From Enoplolaimus lenunculus (taxonomy: Eukaryota; Nematoda; Enoplea; Enoplida; Thoracostomopsidae): 64,000 bases of DNA. The stretch covers positions 1 through 64,000 of the forward strand of contig JASANG010001519.1 in NCBI GenBank assembly GCA_030248215.1, in the 5' to 3' direction. A program made the position numbers and the translations under genes. Below are positions 1-9,900 of this stretch, one piece after another; within the stretch, counting starts at the first letter, position 1, and every line of letters begins with the position of its first letter. The notes beneath the pieces were generated by a model that was not told where the DNA came from, did not search any database, and saw only the letters and a list, made by a program, of their open reading frames with translations.

Positions 1-177
1 CACATTATTTATACGTATAACTTTACACAGTGATTTATTAAGTCAAACTAAACTTACTTAAAAGCGACTAATTTTTCAACGAAATAAGATTTCAGACAAT
101 CAGAATACGTTTACATTTACACAGTTAATTCTTCATGAATACGTAAGAATTGCAGCAAGAATCAGCGTCTAACAAAA

Positions 178-400
178 CAAACATACTAATCCATCGAACA
201 GGCGGCAATCGCCCATTTGAAATTTCCGCTAGATCAATCGTTGAATCGGACAGTGACACTTCAGGTTTTGTTGCTCATAACGAAGTGCCGTTTCCACAAG
301 CGGTAAGCGTTGTAGCGTTTGAATCGCACCGTGGCGCATCGCTACCATCAGCTTTATCAAAAACTTCATCTGGTTGTTTTGTACAGTTTCCACTATAGGA
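178..400 (+). other. Possible terminal exon of an unidentified gene
   Basis: A stretch richer in GC than its surroundings is open from the left side to a TAG near 398, preceded by a possible acceptor (TTGCAG near 155). The translation is rich in Ser and acidic residues and ends FVQFPL. I do not recognise it. An antisense frame is also open here, so the coding strand is uncertain. It could be the 3' end of a gene lying left of the window, or chance. Confidence 0.2.
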
Positions 401-505
401 TGTAGCAAATGGTCCAGCCTGATAAGTTGAATTGTACGACAATGTTCGGTTTTCATTACGGTTCTGCGAACTTTTACTACGTAACCGACGACAGTGATTA
501 TAGTA

Positions 506-714
506 CAGTGCAAAAAATGATGAGTCAAACTGACTCTCTCCAAAATAGGTTTTTTCGGACTACACAAACTGAGTCAAATTCGACTCCGCCAGAGTCATAT
601 TCGACTCTTAGGGTTTTCCGGACTTTTACACGCGAGTCGAAATTGACTCAGTGTGTGTAGTTCGTAAAAGCCTTTTTCATAGAAAGTCAAATTGACTCAC
701 CATTTTTTGTAGTG
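506..714. mobile_element. Tc1/mariner-like MITE
   Basis: This is a short element with inverted ends of about 28 bp: CAGTGCAAAAAATGATGAGT at the left, and CACTACAAAAAATGGTGAGT as the reverse complement of the right. A TA dinucleotide flanks each side (504-505 and 715-716), as expected for Tc1/mariner target duplications. The inside repeats the motif GAGTCAAA/TTTGACTC several times in both directions. It has no coding capacity. One end of a second copy lies near 2000-2035 (ACTGCAAAAAATGGCGAGTC). Confidence 0.65.
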
Positions 715-1114
715 TACGGTTTCAAAACTCTAAGTAACAAATGAATACTTACGTATTTCATGGCCAGTTGACAGAGTGTTGAATTGGTGATGCTGTAAAT
801 TACAGGCAAAATTAATTAATTGAACATCTGAAACCATTGTGTACTCGTGCCGCGACCGAATAAGAGTGGGGATTTGTTTTGGTTCTTGAGAGAGAACTCT
901 CCCTGTTATTCGGTTACGGATAATGTATTTTTAATTTATCCCATGCTTACAGTTGGAACTAACACAGTTATTTTTTATTCTTTCGTGTACGCACAACTGA
1001 CTTGCTCCGAAGAGTTGTTGTGGATTGCCAATCATATCCGTTTATCCATTTTCTAAATAATAAGGTTTATGCGGGTTGTCTGCGTGTTTGTTGCATATAT
1101 ATTTGAGCAGTGTA

Positions 1115-1315
1115 CACTGTAAATTCCAATGAGTTAATTAAATAACTCAGACGGAACGTTAGTTATTACTAAGTTAATAACAGCAAACAACAAAGAGTAT
1201 TAATTAAATCACAATGAGTTGAATCAACTCAGAATTGTGAGTTCTGATAGTCCTAACTCAGAGTGAGTGATTGAACACATTCTGAGTTAAAATCAACTCA
1301 TTGGAATTGGCAATG
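1115..1315. mobile_element. Nested TA-flanked MITE
   Basis: The inverted ends are CACTGTAAATTCCAATGAGT at the left and CATTGCCAATTCCAATGAGT as the reverse complement of the right. TA flanks both sides (1113-1114, 1316-1317). Internal GAGTTAA/TTAACTC motifs repeat. It is inserted within the CCGAATAAGAG-type element at 844-1687. Confidence 0.5.
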
Positions 1316-1491
1316 TAGGCCGTTTTTCTACTCTGATCTTTTCTAACAACTCTAATTAGCATTTAAGGACTCTATCAAATCGTGGACTCTAATCTGGGAT
1401 ATAAACGCCTATTGATTGGACGCAAAATGGGAACATTCCTTTTATTACCTGCCTATTATTTTTTACATACCTCTTATTCGGGTCACTACCG

Positions 1492-1679
1492 GGCCAATGT
1501 AAAGAACAGAGACGGAACAGTATTATAAGCATATTCCGAAGCCTAAGCCTAAGTCTAAGCCTAAGCCTAAGCCTAAGCCAAACCTGAAGCCTAAGCCAAG
1601 CAAAAATTAGTCTAAAGCTTAAGCTTACTCTGTTTCAGTCCCGCAGAAAAACGTTCCGCCCCTGATCTTTACACGGGCC
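1492..1679. mobile_element. GGCC-ended MITE with CCTAAG repeats and an 8-bp target duplication
   Basis: The left end GGCCAATGTAAAGAACAG mirrors the right end, whose reverse complement is GGCCCGTGTAAAGATCAG. The 8-mer CACTACCG occurs immediately outside both ends (1484-1491, 1680-1687), a clean target-site duplication. The interior is an array of CCTAAG/CCTAAGC units at about 1537-1610. The element interrupts the right terminus of the CCGAATAAGAG element. Fragments of the same family lie near 16330-16430 and 51461-51560. Confidence 0.7.
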
Positions 1680-1689
1680 CACTACCGTA

Positions 1690-3505
1690 AAGCGTATTCG
1701 ATTAAAAATAACGAAAACGGTAAAATAACGCTAAATTACGAAACTTTAGGAAAAATGTTATATTCTGTCAAATACAACTGAGGTTAAAAATATTCAATTG
1801 GTTTTGTAAATAATTTTTATCAAAAAATTACAGATGCGTCCAAAATTTACAGAGGTTCTGGATGAAAGTTTCAAATTTTATTTCGAGTATATAGAACAGT
1901 TGCGGTAAAAATAAATATTGAAATGTTTTCACTTTTTTAGGGGATATAACTATAACCACGAGGGCACATGTTGACCTCGGAGCCGTCCCAAAATCTCACA
2001 CTGCAAAAAATGGCGAGTCAAATTGACTCTCTCCGATTCCACATAGCTCGGCGAGCTGCGTCGAATAGTTTGTCCATGTTTTGACAAAATTTTTCGGCAT
2101 TGCGATGAATGCTATTGAAATCACAAAATTCAGAACTATTAACCAAATTCGACAACAAACAAAAGCTACGAGTTTTTATAGCCAGGGCGGCGGGAGTTTC
2201 GGGCTGCAGGAAAGTATACATGGGTTACTATGAGGATAAAAATAACCAAATTTCCGGTATTTCCTGTTGTAGCGCGAAATGGAAACGAAGACCGATTTTT
2301 ATTGGAAACGTAGTATTCGGTTTACAATACTAAAACAAAAAATTGCACATATCTACAGAGGTACGATTTCGAAACGAATAATCCTCGTAAAAACATTTGC
2401 AGATTGGTTTTGAATTGTCCACGGCGCCTTTCTGGGGTCGTTTCCGTTATCTGCCCATCCAGTGTTTGCCCAAAAATGAATGGATTTTAAAATTTTTTTG
2501 CGTATTTGAGCTTCTCATGACCTCCTCAGCTCATTCTATACTTCAATTAGAATTTTTGAAAAATTCGATTTTTTTAAAGATCCGAGGGTCCCCTGGGGCC
2601 CAAAAATTATTTTGTCTAAAAGTTAGACAAAGTATACACCATTCAACGCAGCTTGCTAAGCTAAGTGCAGTAGAGCTAAGATTTTCGCCGTCAGACGACA
2701 ATCTAACCAGTTAGTCAAATAACTGGTTTGGTGGCATCTCAAATCATTGGCAGCGGGCCGAATCAGTTATTTGACAATAACTCGTTAACTAATCGTCTGA
2801 CTGCAAAAAATTAACACCGTCAGGCGCACCTCCGCAAGCTGCATTGACCAGTACATAATTTGTCAAAGTTTTTGAAAATAAATTTGGGTCCCAAGGGTGG
2901 ATCTGCAAAAATTTTCAAAATTGAATCATTTTTGGGCAAACGCGGGCTGAGGGGATAACGTAAAAGACGCTTTTCCGCACAGGGCACAACTCTCGAACGG
3001 ATCAAAGAGGGGGCGCACAGAGAATTCGTCCCTCGATAGCTTAAATATTTTTCGAAGTTTCGAAACAACTCTATATTTTACAGAAGTTTTCTCTGCCCCT
3101 TGCGCCTATAAACAAAATTTTGGCCGCTGTACTAAAGCAATTCTTAGTTTGTGAGACGGGCTATTTTTCAACTGTTTTTTGAACATTGCGCTATTTGATA
3201 ACAGCAAAAAATGTCCTATATAAAAAAAGGCAAAACACACATAAAACAGTACTTAGTCGCTTGCAAAAAAACTCGAGTATAGAGACTCATTTCCGCTTGG
3301 TGTATCCGAGCACTAAACAATATACAAAAGTCGTACTGGCTATACAGGGCAAAGGCTGGGTTGGCTTATAAATGGAAACGGAGCGAACCGCTAAACTAAA
3401 ACAAGCAACGTGATCCTAAGCTACGGTAACTGTTTATAGACTGCGTTCTATAGATAGTTCATTTGTAAAAGCATAGCAACCGTTTGACTTTGTAATTCTC
3501 ATGTA
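1690..3505. other. Non-coding stretch with repeat fragments
   Basis: I see no supportable gene. It holds one end of a mariner-like MITE near 2000-2035. It also holds an inverted repeat at about 2688-2803, with GTCAGACGA at the left against TCGTCTGAC at the right and AGTTATTTGAC-like inner arms. The 2040-2335 part shares short similarity with 16480-16560 and is probably another decayed repeat. Confidence 0.4.
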
Positions 3506-3656
3506 CTGTAGTGACCCGAATAAGAGGCGAGAGTAATATGAGGGAGGGAGTCCCCATTTTGAGTCCTAATCAATAGGAGTCCGTATCCCTAATAAGAGTC
3601 CATAAGCGGATAGAGTCCGTAAACCTTCATTAGAGTCCATAAATATCAATTATCCC

Positions 3657-4012
3657 GGCCCATGTTATTATAAAGGTCGTCCCAATTTCCCGGGCAGAAA
3701 TATACCCGGAGTGCACACTTATGCGCTCCTGTTTACATATGCACAGGCAGATATATTTACGTAGGCATTTGTCCCGACTGTCCCATCTGTCCCAACTGTC
3801 CCATCTGTCCAAACTGTCCCATCTGTCCCAACTGTCCCATCTGTCCCAACTGTCCCGTCTGTCCCACTGTGTCATCTGTCCCAACTGTCCCACTGTCCCA
3901 ATTATATTTTTGTATGTACTCCTGGTACATTGCTGTCCCGGGAAAATGGGACGGGTACTCCTGATACATTTCTGTCCCGGGTAAATGGGACGGCCTTTGG
4001 GTAACATTGGCC
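3657..4012. mobile_element. GGCC-ended MITE carrying a GTCCC minisatellite, 8-bp target duplication
   Basis: The ends are GGCCCATGTTAT at the left and AACATTGGCC at the right. The 8-mer ATTATCCC flanks both sides (3649-3656, 4013-4020), and the uninterrupted sequence of the target is visible, in reverse complement, near 22925-22940. Subterminal parts share inverted GTCCCATTT-type arms. The interior is a 10-bp minisatellite. It has the same termini as the larger element at 41220-42177. Confidence 0.75.
3770..3900. repeat. CTGTCCCAAC/CTGTCCCATC minisatellite
   Basis: Roughly a dozen tandem copies of a 10-bp unit, alternating CTGTCCCAAC and CTGTCCCATC, lie in the centre of the MITE at 3657-4012. 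Spurious ORFs run through it on both strands and code only for low-complexity repeats. Confidence 0.85.
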
Positions 4013-4060
4013 ATTATCCCTATTGTAGCTGTCTGATTATTTCCTAACAAGCTCTGGTTC

Positions 4061-5628
4061 CGTCAAATGCCATATAATTGTGAGGGCTCCGTTATACGTA
4101 AAAACAAACAAAACTGAAAGTTGTTTAGCAAACTGCATAAATTTAAAGAAAACCATCTCTTGCACTTGAATGTTGAGTGCTGTTATCAGTTACAAGCGCC
4201 AATGTTACAAACGTAGTGTATAGCAGTGCACTTATTTTATTTTTCGGTACTATTTCTAGTAAAAAAGGTCGAAATTTTGTAAAAAAAATGTAAACCAAAC
4301 GGTTAACACCATACAAATTATTTGCCAAAATAAGCATGTTATAGACATCATTTTAACTTAATCCGGGAAATTTGTTTGACCTCCGGCTCATGTATTTTAC
4401 ACCTCCGGATACACCCTAGCAGAAATGTGACTTTTAGGGCAGTAACTCTAGGTTAAGCATTTTCCTAAGACTAAAGCCGAAGCCTATGCGTAAAAATAGG
4501 TATCCTCAGCGTAAGCCTATTATAAGCCTAAGCAAAAACAAATCTAAAATCCTATGATGCCCTATTGCGCGGGAATATGCAGACTGCCTAGATGCTCAAC
4601 AATTTTCCAGTAAAGTACGACCGCAATGTAGATTGTAAATGGTTAATCATTAAAAGAATGAGTTGAATTTTAGACAGTCGTTGCTATGTTAGCATTACGT
4701 CCAGTTTCCACGCCCGGAACCACATCCGTTTAAATATGTTTGCCAGTTTTACACCTTTAATCGCTGTGTTGCCTGACCTAAGTCGCCTTTAAACTTGAAG
4801 TGATGGAAGACACTTAACTTTTCAGGTCGAAAGCCTCCGACTTATACCAAAACTTCAAAACTAAAGTAAAATCTTGACTTAACTTGAAATTCGACTTAAG
4901 CCAATCCAACCAATATCTGGTGCAACATTTTCGGTCCAAACGCTGTTGACTACAACATAAAAGGCAAAACGACGTCTTTAAGTAGTTTTTATTAACGTAA
5001 TTGCAGGCCTTGGTATGAACCATAAACTTGTATTGTGGAACGAAATATACTGTTGCTTCGCAATTCGGATTAGTTTTGTAAACTTTTGCTTCCATTACGG
5101 TTTGCGATGAAGTAATTTCGCTAGCTGAAAAATCAGTTTTGCAAAAAATTTGTTGGGTAGCAGATACAATGGCTTAAATGCAGAAACATGACTCGAGTTC
5201 TATTTTGATTAATGCCCGGGTTTGACTTTAGTTAAAGGTTCTCAATAAATTTTTACTATACCAGTTAATCTGTGATAGTGGCAGACACACACTATACGAA
5301 TTGAATTTACAGCTTCTTGTTCTGATTTTGTAGTGAAATAAATATCGAATGGAAACCGTTCTTGTCAAAAGTTTTGTCTTTTAAACTTTAAGTCAACTGC
5401 CCATCGTAAGTTCCAATTTGACTATACAAGTCTAAAGTTCGAAGTTTAGTCACGTCTATAATATATTCCAGACGCTTCACTTTTTAGCAACCTTGCCCTT
5501 TCTGAAATTTTCTGTTATTAGAATCTAACGTTGAAATATTTAAGAATTATTCTAAAACTTAAGTCTTGCATATTTGCACTTAAGTCTGAAACCTACCAAT
5601 TTCAGCTGCATCCGCTACGAAGTCCTAA
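4061..5628. other. No gene seen
   Basis: The stretch is AT-rich and non-coding. It includes fragments of repeats seen elsewhere: CTCCGG-rich ends near 4380-4430, related to 23320-23790, and CCTAAGC-rich sequence near 4465-4545, related to 1537-1610. A 93-codon antisense frame at 5095-4814 has no recognisable features. Confidence 0.35.
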
Positions 5629-6166
5629 TGGAGCATCCACGTTATAACGCTTGCACAGATGCAAAAAAATGTCCAGTTTACCCCTACAAAGAGAGTACGT
5701 TTTACAATTGTAGCTAGAGTGTCTGGACATAAATAATGGTGTGCTTAGATAGTGGTGTTTGTCCGCAGTCTGTCGTAAGGGACTCGGACAAAACACATGG
5801 CGTTTTTTGGGCTGTATGGACATTTTAAGGTATGTGCAGTAATGCAGATATTGTTATAGCGTTTTATTTGAAATGTGTGAAGTTTGCGTATATACACGCA
5901 CACAGTTTTGTTTAAATAGTCCCTTCGGAGGGACTCAGTAAATTTATACACTGTGCATATGGCATAGGAACAAAAACATGTTATTGCCGTAAGGTTAAGA
6001 CAAATATAAGCTTCCAAACTGGCTATGTTTATTGTCGGTACTCTGTAAGAATAAGTTATTCGCCTAAGACCTACTGTCTTAGCCCACTCTGTTCACACAA
6101 CGTTGATCCTCGAAGGGACTGGACAATGTGTTACTTTTTCGCGAGCGTTATAACGTGGATGCTCCA
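5629..6166. mobile_element. TIR element with TGGAGCATCCACGTTATAAC ends
   Basis: The left arm TGGAGCATCCACGTTATAAC is repeated in inverted orientation at the right end (about 6141-6166). About 25 of 26 outer positions match, and similarity continues inward for roughly 50 bp (TGTCCAG). The right flank is TA and the left is AA, compatible with a mutated TA duplication. It contains no coding region. A solo right end is visible at 12003-12033. Confidence 0.65.
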
Positions 6167-6916
6167 TAATAGACAAGTGTAGACTTTTTTAATAGCAATG
6201 TTTCTGCAACCCACCAATAAATATCTGGTTCGACCTTTACCTTGACATTAATTTTGAGTTTAATTCAAAAACGGTAACATCAAGTTATGGTGCTTGTCAT
6301 ATATACCATTAAAATAAACAAGGCAAAGAACAATGGCGGGACCAGAAATTTTTAAATGTCATGTGTATGTTATCGAGATCGAGCCAGATACCAAATATAG
6401 CCTAAGAATAAAAATTAGCGCTAAACTTTGGTTTTTATGCCTAATAAAGGGGTTTAGGTCTGGGTAAGATTCTGTAAAAAATCCATTGGCAGAGTGCTTC
6501 TGTAAATGTTTGCCGGGAATTTAACTTCCTAAGACTTTTAAAGTAATACTGCTTAGTTACATAGCTATTATGTTTCAATTTCTAAAAACTTTTGTGATTG
6601 TTCCAATAAAGGCAAAGCAGTGTTTAATTGTTGAAGATGGTAACTATAATCCATACTCGTAGTACGTAGTTAGAAAACTTTAGAACTACTGTAACATTAG
6701 AAGTTATCGTTTAAAATTTGTTAACTGCGACTTTGCATGGTAGTTCTTTTCTCTTGAATATTGCGAGTTTTCATTATTTTGTACTACCCACAGCTAGTTT
6801 CTAGGTCCGTAGTGTACAAGTAGTGAGTGGCATATAAAATACAACAATTTTAATGCACCTATGTTTGGTCCTTGTGATATGTGCAACAATTTAATCACCA
6901 GCTACGTTGCGTAGGA
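6167..6916. other. 5' flank of VANGL
   Basis: AT-rich sequence without ORFs precedes the VANGL start codon. It should contain the promoter and 5' untranslated region, but I see no motif that fixes either. Confidence 0.35.
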
Positions 6917-9900
6917 ATGTCGATTGTTGGAAGTGAATCTGGTCGTAGTGATCGTTCGGGTCGTGGACTGCGAGCTACTGGGCCTGGAGGTCGAAGAATA
7001 AGTGGCAATCTTCGACACCAACAGCGGCGCCTCTTTGAGCCTGATGGTCGCGAGAAGTTACTTCCCAGAGATGAGGTATGTAAGCGCGTCCCCGTCCTGT
7101 CTTTTTAAATTTCAAAGCACTTCTGAAGAAAGCGGACCCATAATTAACTTTCTTATATATGCTGAACGCAGGGTTCCAACAGGAACTAAATTTGGTCGGA
7201 ACAGAAACAGGAACCGGAATTTGAAATAATTTTCATCACTGAATTACTATTGGACTTTTTCGAAAACTTGTCAAAAAATGGCTTAAGCGAATTCTCAGCT
7301 ATTTCATCATAAAGTTTTGCGAAAACACAACAGAAAGAGTTATTAACAAAATTGAAGTAATTGTGAACGGCAACTCATTGGTGGAGTGCAGTCGATTTGA
7401 GTCACGGGGTTCAACGAAGAAATTGGTAAAGTTTTGCGAAAACACAACAGAAAGAGTTATTAACAAAATTGAAGTAATTGTGAACGGCAACTCATTGGTG
7501 GAGTGCAGTCGATTTGAGTCACGGGGTTCAACGAAGAAATTGGTAGCAGTCTGGCTGGCTTATCACGCAAAAATCTGAGCAGTATATGCTTATATAGTTT
7601 ACCGCGCTATGTATGACATGTTTCTTTAAAAATTACAAAGTCAATTTGTAACCGCTGACGGTAGGCCACAGTTAAATTGTTGTATAAAATTAGTTAATTG
7701 GCAATGCATTCCTAGCGCTAACTGTAACATATGATAGACTAAGACGCCCTGCGGGCACGATGCGAGTAGAAATTGGCGCACACATGCTCAGGGTCGGTTA
7801 GAATGTTATATAATTTCAGGTAGTGCAAATGGAAATGATGGAAGATAGTAATTGGCAACGTGATTCAGAAAATGCCACTTGTGTTACTGGAAACACCAGT
7901 GAGCGTTCTGTCTCATACGACGATCTCACTCGTGGTGGTCTCAATCCGTATTTAGCAAAAATAAACGGTTCTGGTGCTGGTACGACGCAGTCACGTTTAT
8001 CCGCTAGTCGCATGCGGTGTTCTAGCATTGCGGGGTCAATAGTGGCTGTGGTTGTTTGCCTGGTCGCGTTTTTGTCTCCAGTGGCAATGGTAATATTACC
8101 ACGTGCGTCCGCCCTTGTTCCTTCTTCGTCTGCACCGCGCTGGGAGCCAACCAGTTGTGGCCCTGCGTGCGAAGGTTTATTAATTTCGTTTGGAACTAAA
8201 TTGCTAATTCTAGCTGTTGGCATGTGGGCATTGTTCGGCCGTCGTTCACCTGCGACATTACCGCGTGTAAATGTAGCACGATCGATTTTACTTGCACTTG
8301 TCTTTCTCATTTCGTTTGCCTATTGGCTGTTTTATGCGGTACGCATTTTTGCACGTGGCGAGCCGGATTATACAGCAATTGTCACGTATGCACACTCATT
8401 GACAGACGCGCTGCTTTTTGTGCATTATTTGGCAGTGATTTTGCTTGAAATTCGTGCACTGCGGCCTGCGTTTCGGTTGCACGTTGTTCGTTCGCCGGAT
8501 GGTCATTCACATGTCTACAACGTTGGAAACGTATCTCTTCAGCGTGCTGGTGTGTTTGTCCTACAACATTACTACCGTGATTTTCCTGTATACAACCCTT
8601 TCCTAGATCGATTACCGACGTCGCGAACGTCTGGCAAAAAAGGTGGCAACAGCAGCTCGCATCACAGCGGTCCGTCTTCATTCAAGGTATGTATTAAAGA
8701 AAAAATTTTGCTTACTACCGGCTTTTCTCTGTTGCAGAATATTTCAAGCTTAATTTAGGATTCAGTATATATGCAATACATAGTACATTAAAATTTGTTA
8801 AGTTAAATTTTGGATTAATATACGCTACATAGTACGTATGCGTCGTGCATAATTCCCAAAAACAATTTATTGTGTTCAATAATCAGTATGTATTTAGCTG
8901 CAATATCAGAAAATGTTTGAATCATATAGCTTATATTTCGATATTTATTTTATCACAAGATATGTTTGAAATAAATTTCTCTGTGAAATAGAAATTATCG
9001 AATTTCATTGTTACACAATAATTACGAGTAGATATTCTGAAAAACGCAAAAAACAACTATAAGAATGGTTAACTAAATATTTCTACCGTAGGTTTATGAC
9101 GTGGATTGCGGTGCTGGCGGAGCGGACGGACAGCAAATTGTGCCCATAAATCCTCAGGCAATAATGGCTGCAGCTGCTCGAAAACGTGATTCAGGACATA
9201 ACGAGCGCTTTTATGATGAAGTATGTTTTGTAATTTTAACTGAATTGCGGTTAAAAGTTGGAACGCATGTTTTGGAGTTCTTTATTTTTGACGCTTGACA
9301 AGTTGTTTTTTGCTTCATGTTTCAATGTCGCTTATTGTTATGTAGCTGACATACATATTTTGAAAACCATCTAGATTGAATGGGAACGCCGTGTGAAAAA
9401 AAGACGAGCTCGACTGGTGACTGCGGTTGATGAAGCCTTTGTTCATGTGAAAAGGCTGAGCGAAGAAAAAGGTAAGCTGACACCGAAGTGTAACTGTAGT
9501 TCTGGTACCTATAGAGGAATTCTGTATGTAAGTTTTTTTGCTGCATCAAATTGTAGAGGCATGGTATTATCTATTTAGCAAGCAAGTATATATCACTTTT
9601 CAGCGTCTATAGCTGGGCTGGAGCGTTCTGACTTCAAAAACGTTACTATATTGGCATATAAGATTAGGGGTTGGGAATTAAAGCACAAGGGCACATCCTC
9701 ACTCAACAAAACCTGAATTGTCGGTTTACCCCCTGTGCAACAGCTGCACCAACTAGAAATTCATCAGTCAGTTTTATTTTTAAGGTGTAGCATGCATAGT
9801 ATATGCAATATGCGTTAATACATTTCGTTAAAACACGAATTTTGTCAATGAATCAGAATATGTCCTACTTATAACTTTGTTGCAAAATCTTAACCGTTAA

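Larger units (their letters stand above)
844..1687. mobile_element. TIR element with CCGAATAAGAG ends, interrupted
   Basis: The left end (CGACCGAATAAGAG near 850) and right end (CCTCTTATTCGGGTCACTAC near 1471-1490) are inverted copies of the termini of the better-preserved element at 22649-23054. TA flanks the reconstructed ends. The element carries two later insertions, at 1115-1315 and 1492-1679, so its own sequence is shorter than the span. It contains no long ORF. TA flanks and length are compatible with a pogo/Tigger-type MITE, but that class assignment is inference. Confidence 0.5.
3506..4060. mobile_element. CCGAATAAGAG element (one end only), carrying a nested insertion
   Basis: From TACTGTAGTGACCCGAATAA onward, the sequence parallels the reverse complement of 22900-23054, including AATCAATAGGAGTCC and TAGAGTCCATAAATATC. 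At ATTATCCC it is broken by the element at 3657-4012. It then resumes with the continuation expected from the other copy (ATTGTAGC). The opposite terminus is not recognisable. Confidence 0.55.

Noticed and set aside
1537..1610. CCTAAG/TTAGGC repeats resembling nematode-type telomere DNA
   Set aside because: The array is short, degenerate and enclosed in a MITE with its own inverted ends and target duplication. Related fragments at 16330 and 51460 share the ends, so it is internal element sequence and not a telomere or an interstitial telomere fusion.
3630..4050. Open frames of about 90-125 codons on both strands
   Set aside because: They run through the 10-bp GTCCC minisatellite and encode only its repeats.
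4814..5095. 93-codon antisense frame with several Cys residues
   Set aside because: No splice context, domain or repeat similarity; its composition is that of random AT-rich DNA.
7816..8681. Antisense frames of 164 and 99 codons opposite VANGL exon 2
   Set aside because: The sense strand is clearly VANGL; these are shadows of its biased codons.
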